A stretch of 64,000 nt of DNA from Cyclina sinensis (lineage: Eukaryota > Mollusca > Bivalvia > Venerida > Veneridae): NCBI GenBank assembly GCA_012932295.1, contig JAAONU010000002.1, positions 34,931,485 through 34,995,484 of the forward strand, given 5' to 3'. The notes below the pieces were generated by a model. The model was given only the letters and a program-made list of their open reading frames with translations. It did no database searches and was not told where the DNA came from. Within the stretch, counting starts at the first letter, position 1; each line of letters opens with the position of its first letter. Positions 23,452 to 35,850 of this stretch are shown here, one piece after another. Position numbers and translations under genes: made by a program.

Positions 23452-24694
23452 TCTTTTAAAGCTTTAAATATGTTACTGTACCATTGTAAAGATTTTGACT
23501 TTAAACCGAAATTATTATGTCATCTCTTTGATGCATTTGTTGGCTCAGTTTTATCATGTGGTTATAATAAGTCTAAAGACATTGAACGGATACACATGAA
23601 ATTTTGTTAAAGAATCTTAAATGTTCGACTTAATACATGCAATGTAAGCATATATGGAGAATTAGGTAGATATCCTCTTTGTATTAATAGACATGTTAGA
23701 ATTCAAAAATTCTGGTGTAGATTGATAAATACAGACAGTATTACCTGGCGGAAAGTTTGTGAGCAAAGTTTATACTATTGCCATAAAGGTTGTAAAATTG
23801 GGTGACTTATGTTAAAAATATGCTAGATATATACGGGTTTTCAAATTATTTTGCAGATAAAAAAATTGATTGTATTTTTTTTCAAGATTGTTTAAACAAA
23901 GACTGTTCGATAATTATAGACAAGAATGGAATATAGCGATTGAAAATAGTTTAGTCTTGGATTATTATAAAATTCATAGAACTACGCTAACATACGAAAA
24001 TTACTAAGATATTTTACCAAAAAAATATAATAGGTGTTCTATTACAAGAATGCGAGTGTCACTTAGAATCCTGACCGGAAGGTATGGTCAAAAAAGATTG
24101 CCATATGAATGATATTGTCTTTACAGTAACAATGTTAATAAAGAGGACGAGTATTTCATATTTATTTGTCCATGTTTCTTAGAAATTAGAAAAAAAGTTT
24201 ATTAAAAATACTTCTGTAAAAGACCTTCCATGTTAGAATTTATGGAACTGATTTGTAACACTAAACGAAAATACTTATCAATCTGGCAAAATATATTAAG
24301 GACGGGAAGCATTAAATTACGGAAATTCTATTGTTAATTCTATCAATTAAATTTGTTGTCTTCCGATTGTCTAAAACATTATATATATCCCTTTTAACAA
24401 TATATGAGACGTGTAGATTTTTTTTCTGACGCTCTATCTGATATGTATATATGTAAATTCAATTACGTACAAAACTGTTTATCCTCAACATAGTGATATC
24501 TATTATTATTGATTTCAAATACCGGGTTGAAATAATAAATAACAACATATAAATGTAAGGTAACATTGTACTTAAAGTATGTTAATAATTCATTATAAAT
24601 TTGTATTGAAAATGTATTGTATCGATCATTGTATAATAAAATTGTTTATGATTATGTACTATGTACAAGTCAAAGTAAACTTATTTTGTTCTGT
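23452..24694 (+). mobile_element. 5'-truncated LINE (non-LTR retrotransposon), C-terminal ORF2 remnant
   Basis: Flanked by TCTCAAA at 23,445-23,451 and 24,695-24,701, a 7-bp target duplication. The homologous point of unit 2 (about 42,838) lacks the element. Conceptual translation in shifting frames matches the distal part of a LINE reverse-transcriptase polyprotein: the segments FDAFVGSVLSCGYN, then CNVSIYGELGRYPLCINRHV, then a C-terminal zinc-knuckle-like region ending in IFICPCF and KRPSMLEFMELI. There are many stops, so it is inactive. The 3' end is TTTTGTTCTGT, a pentanucleotide-like tail shared with the LINE fragment at 41.8 kb. Clade not assigned. Confidence 0.85.
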
Positions 24695-24701
24695 TCTCAA
24701 A

Positions 24702-27700
24702 GCTTGAGCTTTTTGTCGTCGACTTGCGTATAAAGATTGAAAACAACAGCGTTCAAATGTTTTGTATTAAGTAACTGTTTTTAAGGAGATAAAACAAATA
24801 AGCAACTCTCTACAGTCTAAAGTATAGCATTCGAGAAGGTAAAAGCGCCACCAGTGAACTTTTGAGAATTACAAGAACAATGAAATTTAAAATCCGCCGC
24901 TGATGTAATTCATATTTTTTAATACTGGTTCCTCCAGGCTCTTAAGTGAATTTCGAGCATTCTCGCCTAGTATTAAGTAAAAAGTTAACCTTTTTGTCTG
25001 AAATAAGAATCGGAACAAATTATTATTCCAGAATACGAGTAGAATTTGTTTCATTCGATTCATACAGAATGTTTTTCATTTCCATGTCTTCCTTGTTTTC
25101 TACTCCTACAAATGTTACTACTATTTAATTGAAAATAATCAGATGTTCCAACAACAATTTAAGTCATATTCTGAAACTCTTATATGTTGAATGAAAGAAA
25201 AAAGTGAAGTAATGGAAAAATAATGATTAAAACATTTAAATCTAAGTGCGACTATTTTATTTACACCTGATGTTTAGACGTAAAATAAGCACAAAATTAT
25301 AAGTATGCATAAAACATATGAAACTTTGTAGACAGAAGGCAATCAAAAGACAAACAATATGTGTTCACCTGATTTCGAATGAGTTTACATGCATCAAATG
25401 ACTTTAGTTTCCCATTTCAATCTTTATTTGTTCAGTTTCTTCTTCAATAGTATTAAGCATTATTTGTTTCATATTTTGTTGAATTGAGAAATATTGAAAC
25501 GATGAACACACTTATGAATGAATATCACCCAAAAAATACAAGCTGTACTTTATGATTCAGAAATACGTACCAATTGACATTTCGCTTGTTTGTTTCCAGT
25601 GGCAGTGATAATGAACAGACAAAATTACGAAACCTGAGGGACTTATGGAACAAAGGAATGCAAATGTCAGGCAAGGAAGAATTAAATAAGAGAAAAAATG
25701 AAATTACTTCAGGCCAAAATAAAGTTTAGTTAAGTAACATTCTTTAAACATTTTATATTTAAAGCTAGACAATTGGAGATGATGTAAAGGTTTTCCTTCA
25801 CACAATGTAAGGGAGATAACAAATCGAAATGTCATTACGAAACCGTAAATATATTTTATTAGTCTTATTTTAAAACTTCATGTATCCTTCTTAAACGAAT
25901 TTTAATTGTATTTATTTCCTAACTGAAATTTGTGAGCTAGTACTTAAATGTCACACGGTACGGGTGATGAAGATTAGTCTTAATGATGAATGGACGTCTC
26001 AGAATGGAAAGCAAACTGACCAGCGTCTGCGGTATGATCTGAAAGCAACTACAATAAAAGGAACTAGGTTTTGACAACATTGTGAACGTTCAATTATGGT
26101 GGCTGTATATGGAAACAGACTTAAAAGTAACTGATTACAGTGTACGCGACAGACCTAAACAAGTGCTTGCTTTCTACGTGAATTACCAGATAAATTGCCT
26201 TATATATAATAAAATATATATACATACACCGATATTTGCCTTGAACACATTTGACAAATCTACGGTCAAATAATGTTAGTTAAAATGGCATTATAAAATC
26301 TTCTATAAGAAGTCGAATTTCAATAAAAGGTGTAAAAGTAACAAATAAATGTAAAATATGAAAAATCAAGTACACATACTTGTTAATTCTTGATGCAAAT
26401 ATGAAATGCCAAAAATAAGTTTGTATAAAATTTTGCATGAAAGCAAGAAAGAACATTACAGCACTGAACTAATTTCTTTAATCGAATACATGTATATTTT
26501 CGTCATGTTGGTAATATCAATAGCGAAACTGCATTATTCTAAAACTCTGCGAAATCATAGGCTCTGATTTAGCCGTCAGGATTTATTGTGGGACTTTGTA
26601 ACAACTGTCAAAACTGCATGAGTTATGTGAAATTGCACAATGCCTCTGGGATTAAGGCTATTTGTATTAATTGTTAAGAAATTGTCGAAGGAAACCGGGA
26701 CAATATATTGCCAACATGGGAAAATGTATAGCGTGACTGTGAGGAGACACTTGAATGTCAAGACAATAAATCAGTTTTGTGAAAGAAGTTAAGTACCTTT
26801 TTTGTATTTTATTGGTATCGTATCATAATGGCCGGATATGTTAACTCTGGAAGCACGAAAAGCATTACATAAACGTTTTTTTAAATTAAGAGTGAATATT
26901 CTTTAAATAATCTGTTTTATAATTTTATCAGGTATTGATCTTTATAAACCTTTTTCATGCTGGCGGCTATTGACTCTGTCTTTGAAATTAATGCAGATCA
27001 TGACCAGCCTTCGCATCAATACAGACTGATTATGGTAAGCACTGTCCACTATCTAGTAAGTATTTTTACTTTTTAATAAGTATCACTTATAAATGGTAAA
27101 CGGTACTGTCTTAATTGAAAGATGGACAAGTCCATCTCAGAAATTAAGCGCACTAAGGGTTAAAGAGCACATACATGTTTTTCTCTGACATAAAATATAC
27201 TTAAAGACATGTTTTATATATTTGATACAAATATGATTGTAACAAAAATCACAAATTAAAAAAAAGACAGATCTTACCCTATGTTCTATAAATTTTTATA
27301 AAAGCTCAACGGTTAAAAGTGTTACATATCTGAAAGTTGCAGTCACGCCGTTTGTCCCGAGAGCTTAGTTCAAAATTCATAACAGAATGAATGTAACCGC
27401 GATTCGTTAATGACAAAAAGAAGCGGGAAAAAGAGCATGCACAATCCCAATACGTTTTAAGTTTGTCATGAATCATTTGGACTAAATGGAACGAATAAAA
27501 TCGACGTTATATTTATCTTTCGTTCCTTTTCAGGTAGCACGCAAATGATCAGTTGTAGCGACGCCGTATATTTGCGCTATTTTCAAAACGGCAATGCTAA
27601 AAGTGTAAATAAAAGAATCGACTGATAATTCTTATAACGACACTTTCTTTTTCAAAATGTTTGCACTGTAATCGTACCGAAGTATTACTTTTGTCGATCA

Positions 27701-29117
27701 TTCCCCAACAACGTTCCATATTTTTAAGAGGAACATCTAAATTGCACACAATATTATGTTACCTTTTTTATGTTTTAATGTAAATATGAGTTCATTTTCA
27801 TTTTTTTTTTATTGTCATGTAATTGTAACCCCTGTTTTGAATTAATACCCATTACTGAAAATTAAGTTAAATACACAACCATAAATTCTTCTTTCCCTTT
27901 AGATAAAACCAAAATCTAAATCTTTTCAATAAACGATAATTCTGAATTCTGTCAGAGCCAAAATATATGTGATTTTTTTTTCTCAAGCACGCAAATGCAC
28001 GACAAGGTTATAAACGAAAAGGAACGTCAAAATGACTTCACGTAGTTGCAAATTTCATGAACATTTTTTGATATACCTCAGAATAATGAGACACGCCTGA
28101 TGTCAGGGGAAAAAAACTTATTATTTTAGCATTAAATGATATTTGTTAACAATCTTAGTGTCGATGTATTTGTCGGCTCATATGGAATTTTAAACCAGTT
28201 AAAATTTAAGATGTATTTTCACTCATAGCAGTTGGAAATAATCATTTAACATTTATCTTTCTTCTTCAAACTTGTTTCGGTGTTGTTGTTTTTTTCCATG
28301 CAATAACGTTAATTCGATAAAATATTATAGCATATAATTTCTACTATGAAATACGTATTTGAATGTGTAATTATGCCAATGTACAATTTTACATTAGAAT
28401 TCATGATCGCATTTTTTATCATAGACCACTGTTCAACAAGACAATCTGTTCTTTATCTATCTACCCTTTTTTCGTTTTTAATTGTTATATCAGTGTTTTT
28501 AATCTTTACATTTGCCACAGAGTCATATCATAATGTAATTTCAGTGGACAGTCTGCCATGTAACGTAAACTATGACTCAAATGCTTTTTATTATTTAGAG
28601 CTCGATTTTCATTAAGTTCATCAAATATCATACAATTTAAACAAATATCAACTATGTGTATCGATTATAGAAAGCCTTCGAATCTTCCAAGCCCACACTT
28701 CAAAGCGTTTGATCACTCCCACCTTTATGTGAGGTATGGAAAAATGTCACTTCAAAAGACTACATTCATCTACAAGGTCTGTTTAAATAGTTTGAAAAAG
28801 AAAGAACACATTTTTCCTAAACCTGTATTAGCAACGTAAAACAATTTTCTTTGCGTGTACAAATATTTCTTTTCAAAAAAGTGAAAGCTTTGAATTCACG
28901 GGATTTATACTGATATATAGTTGTACTATATATTTAAATTAAGATTCTAACACTATCTGCAATTCGCCGACAATAAACAAAGAAGGAATTGAGCGTTATA
29001 TATCATAGGCAGTATAGCACGCTGAACACCAGCGCGCGCCCGTTGACGTCACTGCGAACGTTACTGTTAAATAGTGCACATACTTGCGCCCCTTATAAAT
29101 ATACCTACGTGTTAGAA
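24702..29117. other. unit 1, collinear stretch without a confirmed gene
   Basis: Collinear with about 42,840-47,090. Two exon-like segments are preserved in both units but remain unproven: 25,600-25,729 (acceptor TTTGTTTCCAG, then 42 codons to TAG) and 27,534-27,625 (acceptor CGTTCCTTTTCAG, then 29 codons to TGA). No family was recognised. The rest is AT-rich noncoding-looking DNA. Confidence 0.45.
29044..29051. promoter_or_regulatory. TGACGTCA palindrome (CRE-like)
   Basis: A perfect cAMP-response-element octamer next to an unusually GC-rich patch (CAGCGCGCGCCCG). No gene is recognised nearby, so function is doubtful. Confidence 0.2.
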
Positions 29118-29120
29118 TGG

Positions 29121-29293
29121 AAATAGATTTTAACATTTCCGTGACCTACCGTCTGATATATCACGGTCTCTCGTTCATATGCGTAGTTATTTAATCACTC
29201 AGGCCTACGGCCTTCGTGATTAAATTACTACGCATCTGAACTCGACACCGTGATATATCAGACGGTATATCACTCAAACTTAAAATCTATTTT
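29121..29293. mobile_element. palindromic hairpin element (MITE/foldback-like)
   Basis: The arms pair over most of their length: AAATAGATTTTAA with its complement at the right end; TACCGTCTGATATATCACGGT with its counterpart near 29,250-29,266; ATGCGTAGT; and a loop region AATCACTCAGGCCTACGGCC. The corresponding position of unit 2 (about 47,090) lacks it, so it is an insertion. Confidence 0.7.
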
Positions 29294-31336
29294 CTAAGTC
29301 GATCATATGGATCGTACAGAAAAGAGTTGTTAAATAGTATTATTAACTTACTAGTTGAAATAAAACATGAAATAAGTCATATTTTGTTTCCTTGGACGAA
29401 ATGTAACAAAGCGACGCTTAAAATGTAACAAATAGCATGTTTTTCTCAGAACTTCTGTGCGATAACTTTGACTAAACTGTATGTATACTATGTCGAGCGA
29501 AAGAATGAGCTTGCCTTTCTTGCAATAGTGCTATATGATAAATGATAAGAATAACAAAATGATCATAAATGAGTAATCTAAACATTTAACGTTTATATTT
29601 ATCGGCTATATCAGCTATTATGAGTAACAAACAGCATGGTACGTTATCTGACAAATTGTAACACCGATGAATACATCTAATCATCATCGTTAATAATGTG
29701 AGAAAGCCATGTTCTATATACTCGAAGGATAAAATTGAGAGAGAGGGCAACAGAAAATAACGTTTAGTTTTGTAACCCCCACGGTTGTAAGAAAACAATG
29801 TTAACAACAAAGTAATTTAAAACATGGCGCATGAAGAATGTTATTTTAAAATTAATTAAAGTTCTGAACATGCTATGTACTCTTGTTCTAGAAATACGTA
29901 TCACCATTTTCATTAACGAAATTATTAAATTTTTATAACTGGACTTAACTGTTGATGTTAATGTTATTGTTCTTTTTTTATAAATGAACTATTCCTCTTT
30001 GAATAGATTTTCCATTTTCACTAAAAAAACAGCAACTATATATATTAAAAAGAACAACAACAAAAACGAAAAAAAATCATTTTGCTGTCTTCTTAGAACG
30101 TATACAGTTAAGGAAGACAATGTACGTTTTTTAACTATCGTTTTTACTACGAATGTAAATAATTTTGAAACCATCCCATAGTTTAGTCAAAACTAAACAA
30201 ATGTGCACTAAACAGATTAATCATTACTTATAGTTCACTTCAATCTTAAGTCCTCGGACATGAAATTCATAGACACAATAACTCAATAAAAGGTTATTTC
30301 ATCACTGTTTTTTTTTATTGAATGGGCCACATCTTCGATTAAATATTTATATATATTTTTTATAAAAAATCATTTATTTTCTTGTTTATTTTTGTGCAAC
30401 CTAAATTTTCAATCAAGTACGCGGAACTTATAATACATTTAAATACATTTTTCTTTAGTTATATACAGAATGATGCGATAGATGAAAAATAATTAAAGAT
30501 AATAGAAAATACTTCATTTGTAGGTATTTGAATAAAGGCTATCTAACATTTGTCAAATTTTACTTAAAGTTATTGTACGACACGTTGAATGAATCTAGCC
30601 ATTAATTACAAACTTGTAGGAGCCTAAAAAGCGTTAAGCTCCATTCAATTTAATGATGTTAGTAATGACTTATCATCTTCAAATGTTTTGCATTTAGTAG
30701 CATTTCTTTATCTCGAATTTCCATACCAGTGAAAAAATAATACTTGTTACAGAAAACATACGTCTTTTAGGTTATTATCTTAAAATTAACAGATGTTTGA
30801 TTTACTGTAACGGTTTGATCCAATCTTTAAATTTACTGTCTTTACAATAACAATATCAGCTAATATTGATACGTAATCTTACAAATTGAATTATCCATAA
30901 ATGCATGAAATAGTTGCTCATCTATCATAACATAATAAATATTTTTCTGTAACTTTTATTTTGTTTCTAATGGCCACAATGTTTTCACCTTATGTCAAAC
31001 CAACTTTTCATAAAAAAGTTTGCTCTATATAATAAAAATCATTTTTCGATTGTGATAAGGCAATGTCAGGTTTACAGAATTAACTTATCTATAATAGGCT
31101 ATATTCATACAAAAAGCTTCTTAAGACAAAAGCGTGACTGTATTTTTTAAAGTGCATAAGACGATCGGGACGTAATATCACGTCCTGCCAGTACATGTTC
31201 CCTGATGAATATGCCAACAAAAAGAATTAGTTAAGGCGAATACAGCGTCTTCATAGGGAAGATAAGTTAAGCATATATCTAACAATGCTACGCTTTAGAA
31301 GGCTAGATCCTTTATTCGTACAATTTTATTTCATGA
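29294..31336. other. unit 1, terminal stretch without recognised gene
   Basis: Collinear with pieces of unit 2 at 47,110-47,600, 48,480-48,620, 51,255-51,640 and 55,530-55,950. It shows the pre-insertion state of four unit 2 insertions. No coding frame with support. Confidence 0.5.
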
Positions 31337-31449
31337 TTGTTAATGTGATCGCCAGTAGTAATAGAGAATTGTGCTATATTACTTTTTTAAGTATTGATAA
31401 TGATAGTTCGGCGAAATTCATGCGATCCTAAGTCAAACAAGTATTAGCA

Positions 31450-32445
31450 TTTCCAAAAATGCTTGAAATCGCCGTTCAGTCATGCATTTCGTCTTATCCT
31501 TAGATGAATGTATTTCATGTTCTTCATTCATTAATTTGATAATCTTACAACATGCTTTGCACTGAAAAGCGAAGTTATATTTGATAATTTTCACACAGAA
31601 ATTATAAAGTAGATGAAATATACATTGTAATTTTTATTGTAGCTGGACTATTTTTGAAAGCGGACGATTTAGCATCTTAATGAAAAACATCCCAATATCT
31701 TTATACATCATGTTAAAATTTGCATCATTAAAACCTTGTAAATATTGCTTTGTTGTAAACCAGTCTACGCATAATTAATTGACTATTTGCGTAGTTTTTT
31801 TTAACTTTATTTATTACTAAAAAATGTATACTTAACAAAAGCTAGATACAGTTCTTCAATACCATAAGAATATTATATATACAATTTAAACAGAATAAAT
31901 TTTAGGTAAAAATACGATATTGCCCTGACCCTAATCAAGCATATATAAAACACGGAAAAATCCTGATCAAACTCCTCGCACCGGTTAAGTCACGCTTTGC
32001 TACTTTTACTGTACTAATAAGGGGAAGTAACCCCTGCGGGGAGTTTGTATCCTGATTAGAATCGCCCGGAAGCAAGCATTTATATTTTTCTTTAAGTGCA
32101 AGTTTTGGAAAACACAAACAAACCATACTCTTATTTAGACTACATTCTCTATTTAAAAATGACATGTAGCAAAAAATATTGCAATTAACCTGTATTTATC
32201 CTACACGAGCCTGAAGACTGGTACTGAGATCGTACATTGATGATGGTATTTTTCAGTTGTAAGACTAAGTAACCCGACAAACATGGCGGTTGGGCGAGTC
32301 CATTTACGCATCCCTTGCAGAAGAATTTTGACGTCCATTTGTTATCATATGATATGAAATGCTTTGCTTTGATTGGCTAAAGGCAGGCGGTGTACAGGCA
32401 AAACTGTTCAAATTTTGTTAATTGTATATATCGCCAAGAGCATAC
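31450..32445. other. unit 2-specific segment (or unit 1 deletion)
   Basis: About 1 kb present between two blocks that are contiguous in unit 1 (near 18,885). It contains the short hairpin element at 31,959-32,057. No gene was recognised. Whether it is an insertion here or a loss from unit 1 cannot be told from this window. Confidence 0.4.
31959..32057. mobile_element. short terminal-inverted-repeat element, about 100 bp
   Basis: The left end AATCCTGATCAAACTCC-CGCA and the right end, read as its complement (AATCAGGATACAAACTCCCC), match over about 30 bases with mismatches. They surround some 40 bases of unique sequence. It is related to the solo end at about 19,870. Too short to code; MITE-like. 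Confidence 0.5.
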
Positions 32446-32549
32446 CAAAAGATGAAAATCCAGGAAGGCAGTAGTTAATATCATTTGGTTGTACTGATAA
32501 CAGAAAGACGGGCGGACATTTTGTGACACATTGCTTCAATGCGGGGAGC

Positions 32550-35500
32550 ATTTGTGCCAATTTATTCTAAATTCCTGTCATGTAGCAAAATGTTACAGAG
32601 CGGAGTGAACATAAACAATCAAGGCAATATTTCGCAGATGAACGTACAGATGGACAAATAGGCGTAAAGTTTGCGGTGCAATTCCTAAACCGGTCGAACA
32701 ATTGTAACAAATTATTCTGAAATATATTTACTACATTCACTGAGCAGACAAGAACTAAAAGTCTGGAAGCATTTTATATTTAATTTTTTTTGGACCATGA
32801 TCTCTGATCTTGACCATGAAAACCCTGATCCTTCTCGCGACACAACGTATTTTTGTATTGAATATTTGTGGCATGTTATATCAAAATCCGAGACAAAATG
32901 ACAGGCATACAGAGCGGACACACGCTTTACATAGAAGGACGATGAGATTATAATGTGTCCTGATTTCAAGGAAAGTGGAGAATATTCTAATACATCTGCC
33001 GAAAGTCACAGTATTGTGAAATATTGTGTGAACACCAATAGCTGGCTGATTGTCATTCAGGCGGTATAACTCAGCTCTGTTCCTAAAAGTCAGTTTTATC
33101 AAAGTGTAAAATACAATACCGGCTTCAATGTTTCAAAATGCAATAATGTTTATACTCTTACTGATGTTGTGTGGTGTTTCAAGTAGTTTGCTCTCTTATT
33201 ATACTAATGCTATTACTACTACTAAAATTTCTACTAATTTTCTATTACTACTTCAGTACTACTAAAATAATACTGACAAAAGTACTAATAATGAGTATTT
33301 CTCATTTACATTACAGAAAAATGGATAGACTATTATACTAAGGAAAAAAAGCTCCTTTCGGTCGCAACTGTAACCTACACATGACGGAAGACTAGGGAAG
33401 AATTTTTATATTTTACTGTTCAATTATGACATGAAAATTCAGTCAACATCCGATGAGAAATATCAAATGAAGTTTCGGGATTTTATCGTATCCTTATCAA
33501 CGTGTTTAGACATGACAGAACCTATAAACTTTGTTATGAAGGCGGTGAATCAGACAAGTAACAAGACAATCACATATGCTTAATTGGTGAAGCACGCGAA
33601 TAAAATGGTATGCGTCATCTTCGGTTGCTAATAACGACCAAAGTAATATCTTCTAGTGAAAATCTTTCGGGGAAATGGGATAGGCATTAAGTTCTTAAGC
33701 AAAATTTTATTTGAAAGAATAAATATATTTAAATTTGATAGATACTGGTCAAACTACCAAGTTTAACGACATTTGCTTAGACAATCTAGACAGTAGAGTG
33801 TAAATGAGACTAGAGAGTAAATGTTTCGTTCATATATATAGGATTTTCCTGTATTATTTGAAAAATACCATATATATAAACATGGCCCTTTTATTTTTCT
33901 TTTGTTTTTTTTCTTTCTGTGACAATCCCCCTATCGTTTCACAGACTTACAGAATGGAAAGATCTTAATAAAGTGTGCATTTGCACGCTACCTCGGTATT
34001 TAGAATGCCGACAAAGTATATTCACACTTTTTATTAAAAACATCAACAAATCTTAAGTTATTTTCCAGGCTGAAACAAGACAAAAATTCATCTTATTATT
34101 TACGATTTTCATTTCCTAATGATTGTTTGAAATTGGCTACTGACATCTGGTTTTCTAGTAGAATTTTTAAAAACATTATTGAAATGGTTCTTTACACACG
34201 CAAGAATTAATTAACTTTACATCGTATAGTCATATATTGTCATCGTTATCATAAAACGACACGAAAGCAGCCTGGCTAAACTGCACGAATGAATTACAAA
34301 ACGAAACTAACAATGAAAATTTTTATCAGATAGACACAAATTAAAGTTGACCCTTTTCATAGTTAATAAATGACGTTTCAAGTAATTGATATCAAATTAT
34401 TATATATTCTGTAGTTGTAAAAAATATCATCTTAACATTTTTTCCTGCGTAAGTTTACAGAGTGTACCAAATAAGTTTGTATATTAGGTTTAAAAAAAAC
34501 TAAGTCATTGAAAAATCATCTGAGCTTGATATTCTTTTTGTCGGAAGTGTGTATATTAAAGCCATTCAATATACCATCACTGAAACGACTTCTACAGGAA
34601 TCCACTGAATGAAATAGCTTTTTACTGCAAAAAAGGGGAGTAACAATACTTTTATTTTCGGAAAACATCAACTAACTTAGAAAAAAACTGCAGGCTTTCA
34701 TTTTAGGACGATCATTAGTAATACAGCTTTCTAATTTTCATGCTTTTCTTCACTGTGTCGTATTAAAGTGGACGGTTTATACCATATGTGTTTTGAGAAT
34801 ATCAAGTCTACCCGCGATATACAAACTTCAAATCTTAATCTGTATCTAGCTGATTGTCTGTCAGTGGTACTGTCAAACGAGGGAAATTCACTCCGGTCGT
34901 ATTGAATAAAAGAATGATAATTAAAAGTTTTCTCTTAAAAGAGTGGATTTAAAAATGTCAAATTACAAATACACGTACATTTCAGAATTTTCTTTTTTCA
35001 GTCGGCATTTGTCTAGTTTAAGTTTTACTTTTTTTCCTCACAACGTTGTAACAGACCAACTTAATTTGCAGACTTGTGATTTGCAATAAAACCATTGTAA
35101 TTGAGAGAAAGGTGTAAACACGCCGTAAAACTTCATTTTAAAAGTCCTTCAACCTAGAATCTTAATTAGGCGAATTCCGTTCTACGGTAAGTGCTGTGAA
35201 TTTATTTGGTCAGTGACATTAGATCATTAGATTTTATCCACATGTCGAACGAATATGTTTTCCATTTGTTATTTTAAATTCAGCATTTATTTTAAAAGAC
35301 ATCTCAATATATATATGTACTAGTTAAAATCCTTGTAATAAGCAAATAAAACTCGACGAATTGTTTTGTTTTTGAGTTTGCAAATGTTCAAATAATAAGC
35401 AAAACTTTGAAAAAATATATTTATAAAGTCTATATTTGACTTTTTTCTCCATAGCTATTATTTTTCAGAGAGAGTACAAATCCCCTTTCTAGGGCACTCA

Positions 35501-35576
35501 TCAGTTCCAGAATTCTATTAAGGGTACATTATCTTGTCAGAACGTTAATGTTTGTTGTTTACATTTGGGAGAAAAT
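32550..35576. other. unit 2, collinear stretch without recognised gene
   Basis: Counterpart of 18,990-22,556 in unit 1, with scattered indels. No supported coding frame on either strand. Confidence 0.5.
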
Positions 35577-35850
35577 ATGCAAATAAAAGTTGTTGATGCA
35601 GAGCTTTCATCGGAAATGAAGGAAATTGAACGTTGCATGCGTTTGTTAGGAGAGGAAGACTTCACAAGGGTACAAGATTGAAAGGTATTTTTCATTCGAA
35701 AATAAACAAAATATAGTGAAGACACTGCAATTGTTGTGGTTTCTTCAATGAATATCAATTTTCTTTGAAAGACCAAGCTACAGTTAAAAATAACAAGATC
35801 TTTATATGTTTTCAGCACTGCTTCTAAAGGACATTCCCAAAATTCACTAA
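35577..35850 (+). pseudogene. decayed copy of the possible two-exon gene of unit 1
   Basis: Aligns with 22,557-22,850 at about 90% or better. The segment after ATG 35,577 keeps the frame to ACTTCACAAGG, then an indel shifts it into TGA at 35,679-35,681. The second exon-like segment (acceptor AG at 35,814-35,815) hits TAA at 35,848-35,850. No ATG exists at the position matching 22,434. If the unit 1 frame is real, this is its pseudogene; otherwise it is neutral sequence. Confidence 0.3.

Larger units (their letters stand above)
18779..31336 (+). repeat. segmental duplication, unit 1 (12.6 kb)
   Basis: The first of two adjacent direct copies. Matching landmarks, in order, are: GCGATCG(T/C)CA(A/G)TAGTAAT at 18,785 and 31,346; AATCCAGGAAGGCAGTA at 18,900 and 32,458; ACTACTAAAATTTCTACT at 20,165 and 33,217; the CGTTGCATGCGTTTGTTA segment at 22,611 and 35,631; the GACCAAAGGCCGACC segment at 22,925 and 35,946; CTTGAGCTTT at 24,704 and 42,844; GAATGGACGTCTCAGAATGG at 25,989 and 44,192; TACAAATT(G/A)AATTATCCATAAATG at 30,881 and 51,559; GACGATCGGGAC at 31,161 and 55,779. 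Identity is roughly 85-90% by eye in sampled blocks. The left edge is near 18,778. Confidence 0.88.

Noticed and set aside
26639..26792. A 50-codon frame (MPLGLRLFVLIVKKLS...) open in both duplication units
   Set aside because: Comparing the two copies by eye gives about 11 amino-acid-changing and 3 silent differences, which is what neutral drift would give. No splice context or homology was seen.
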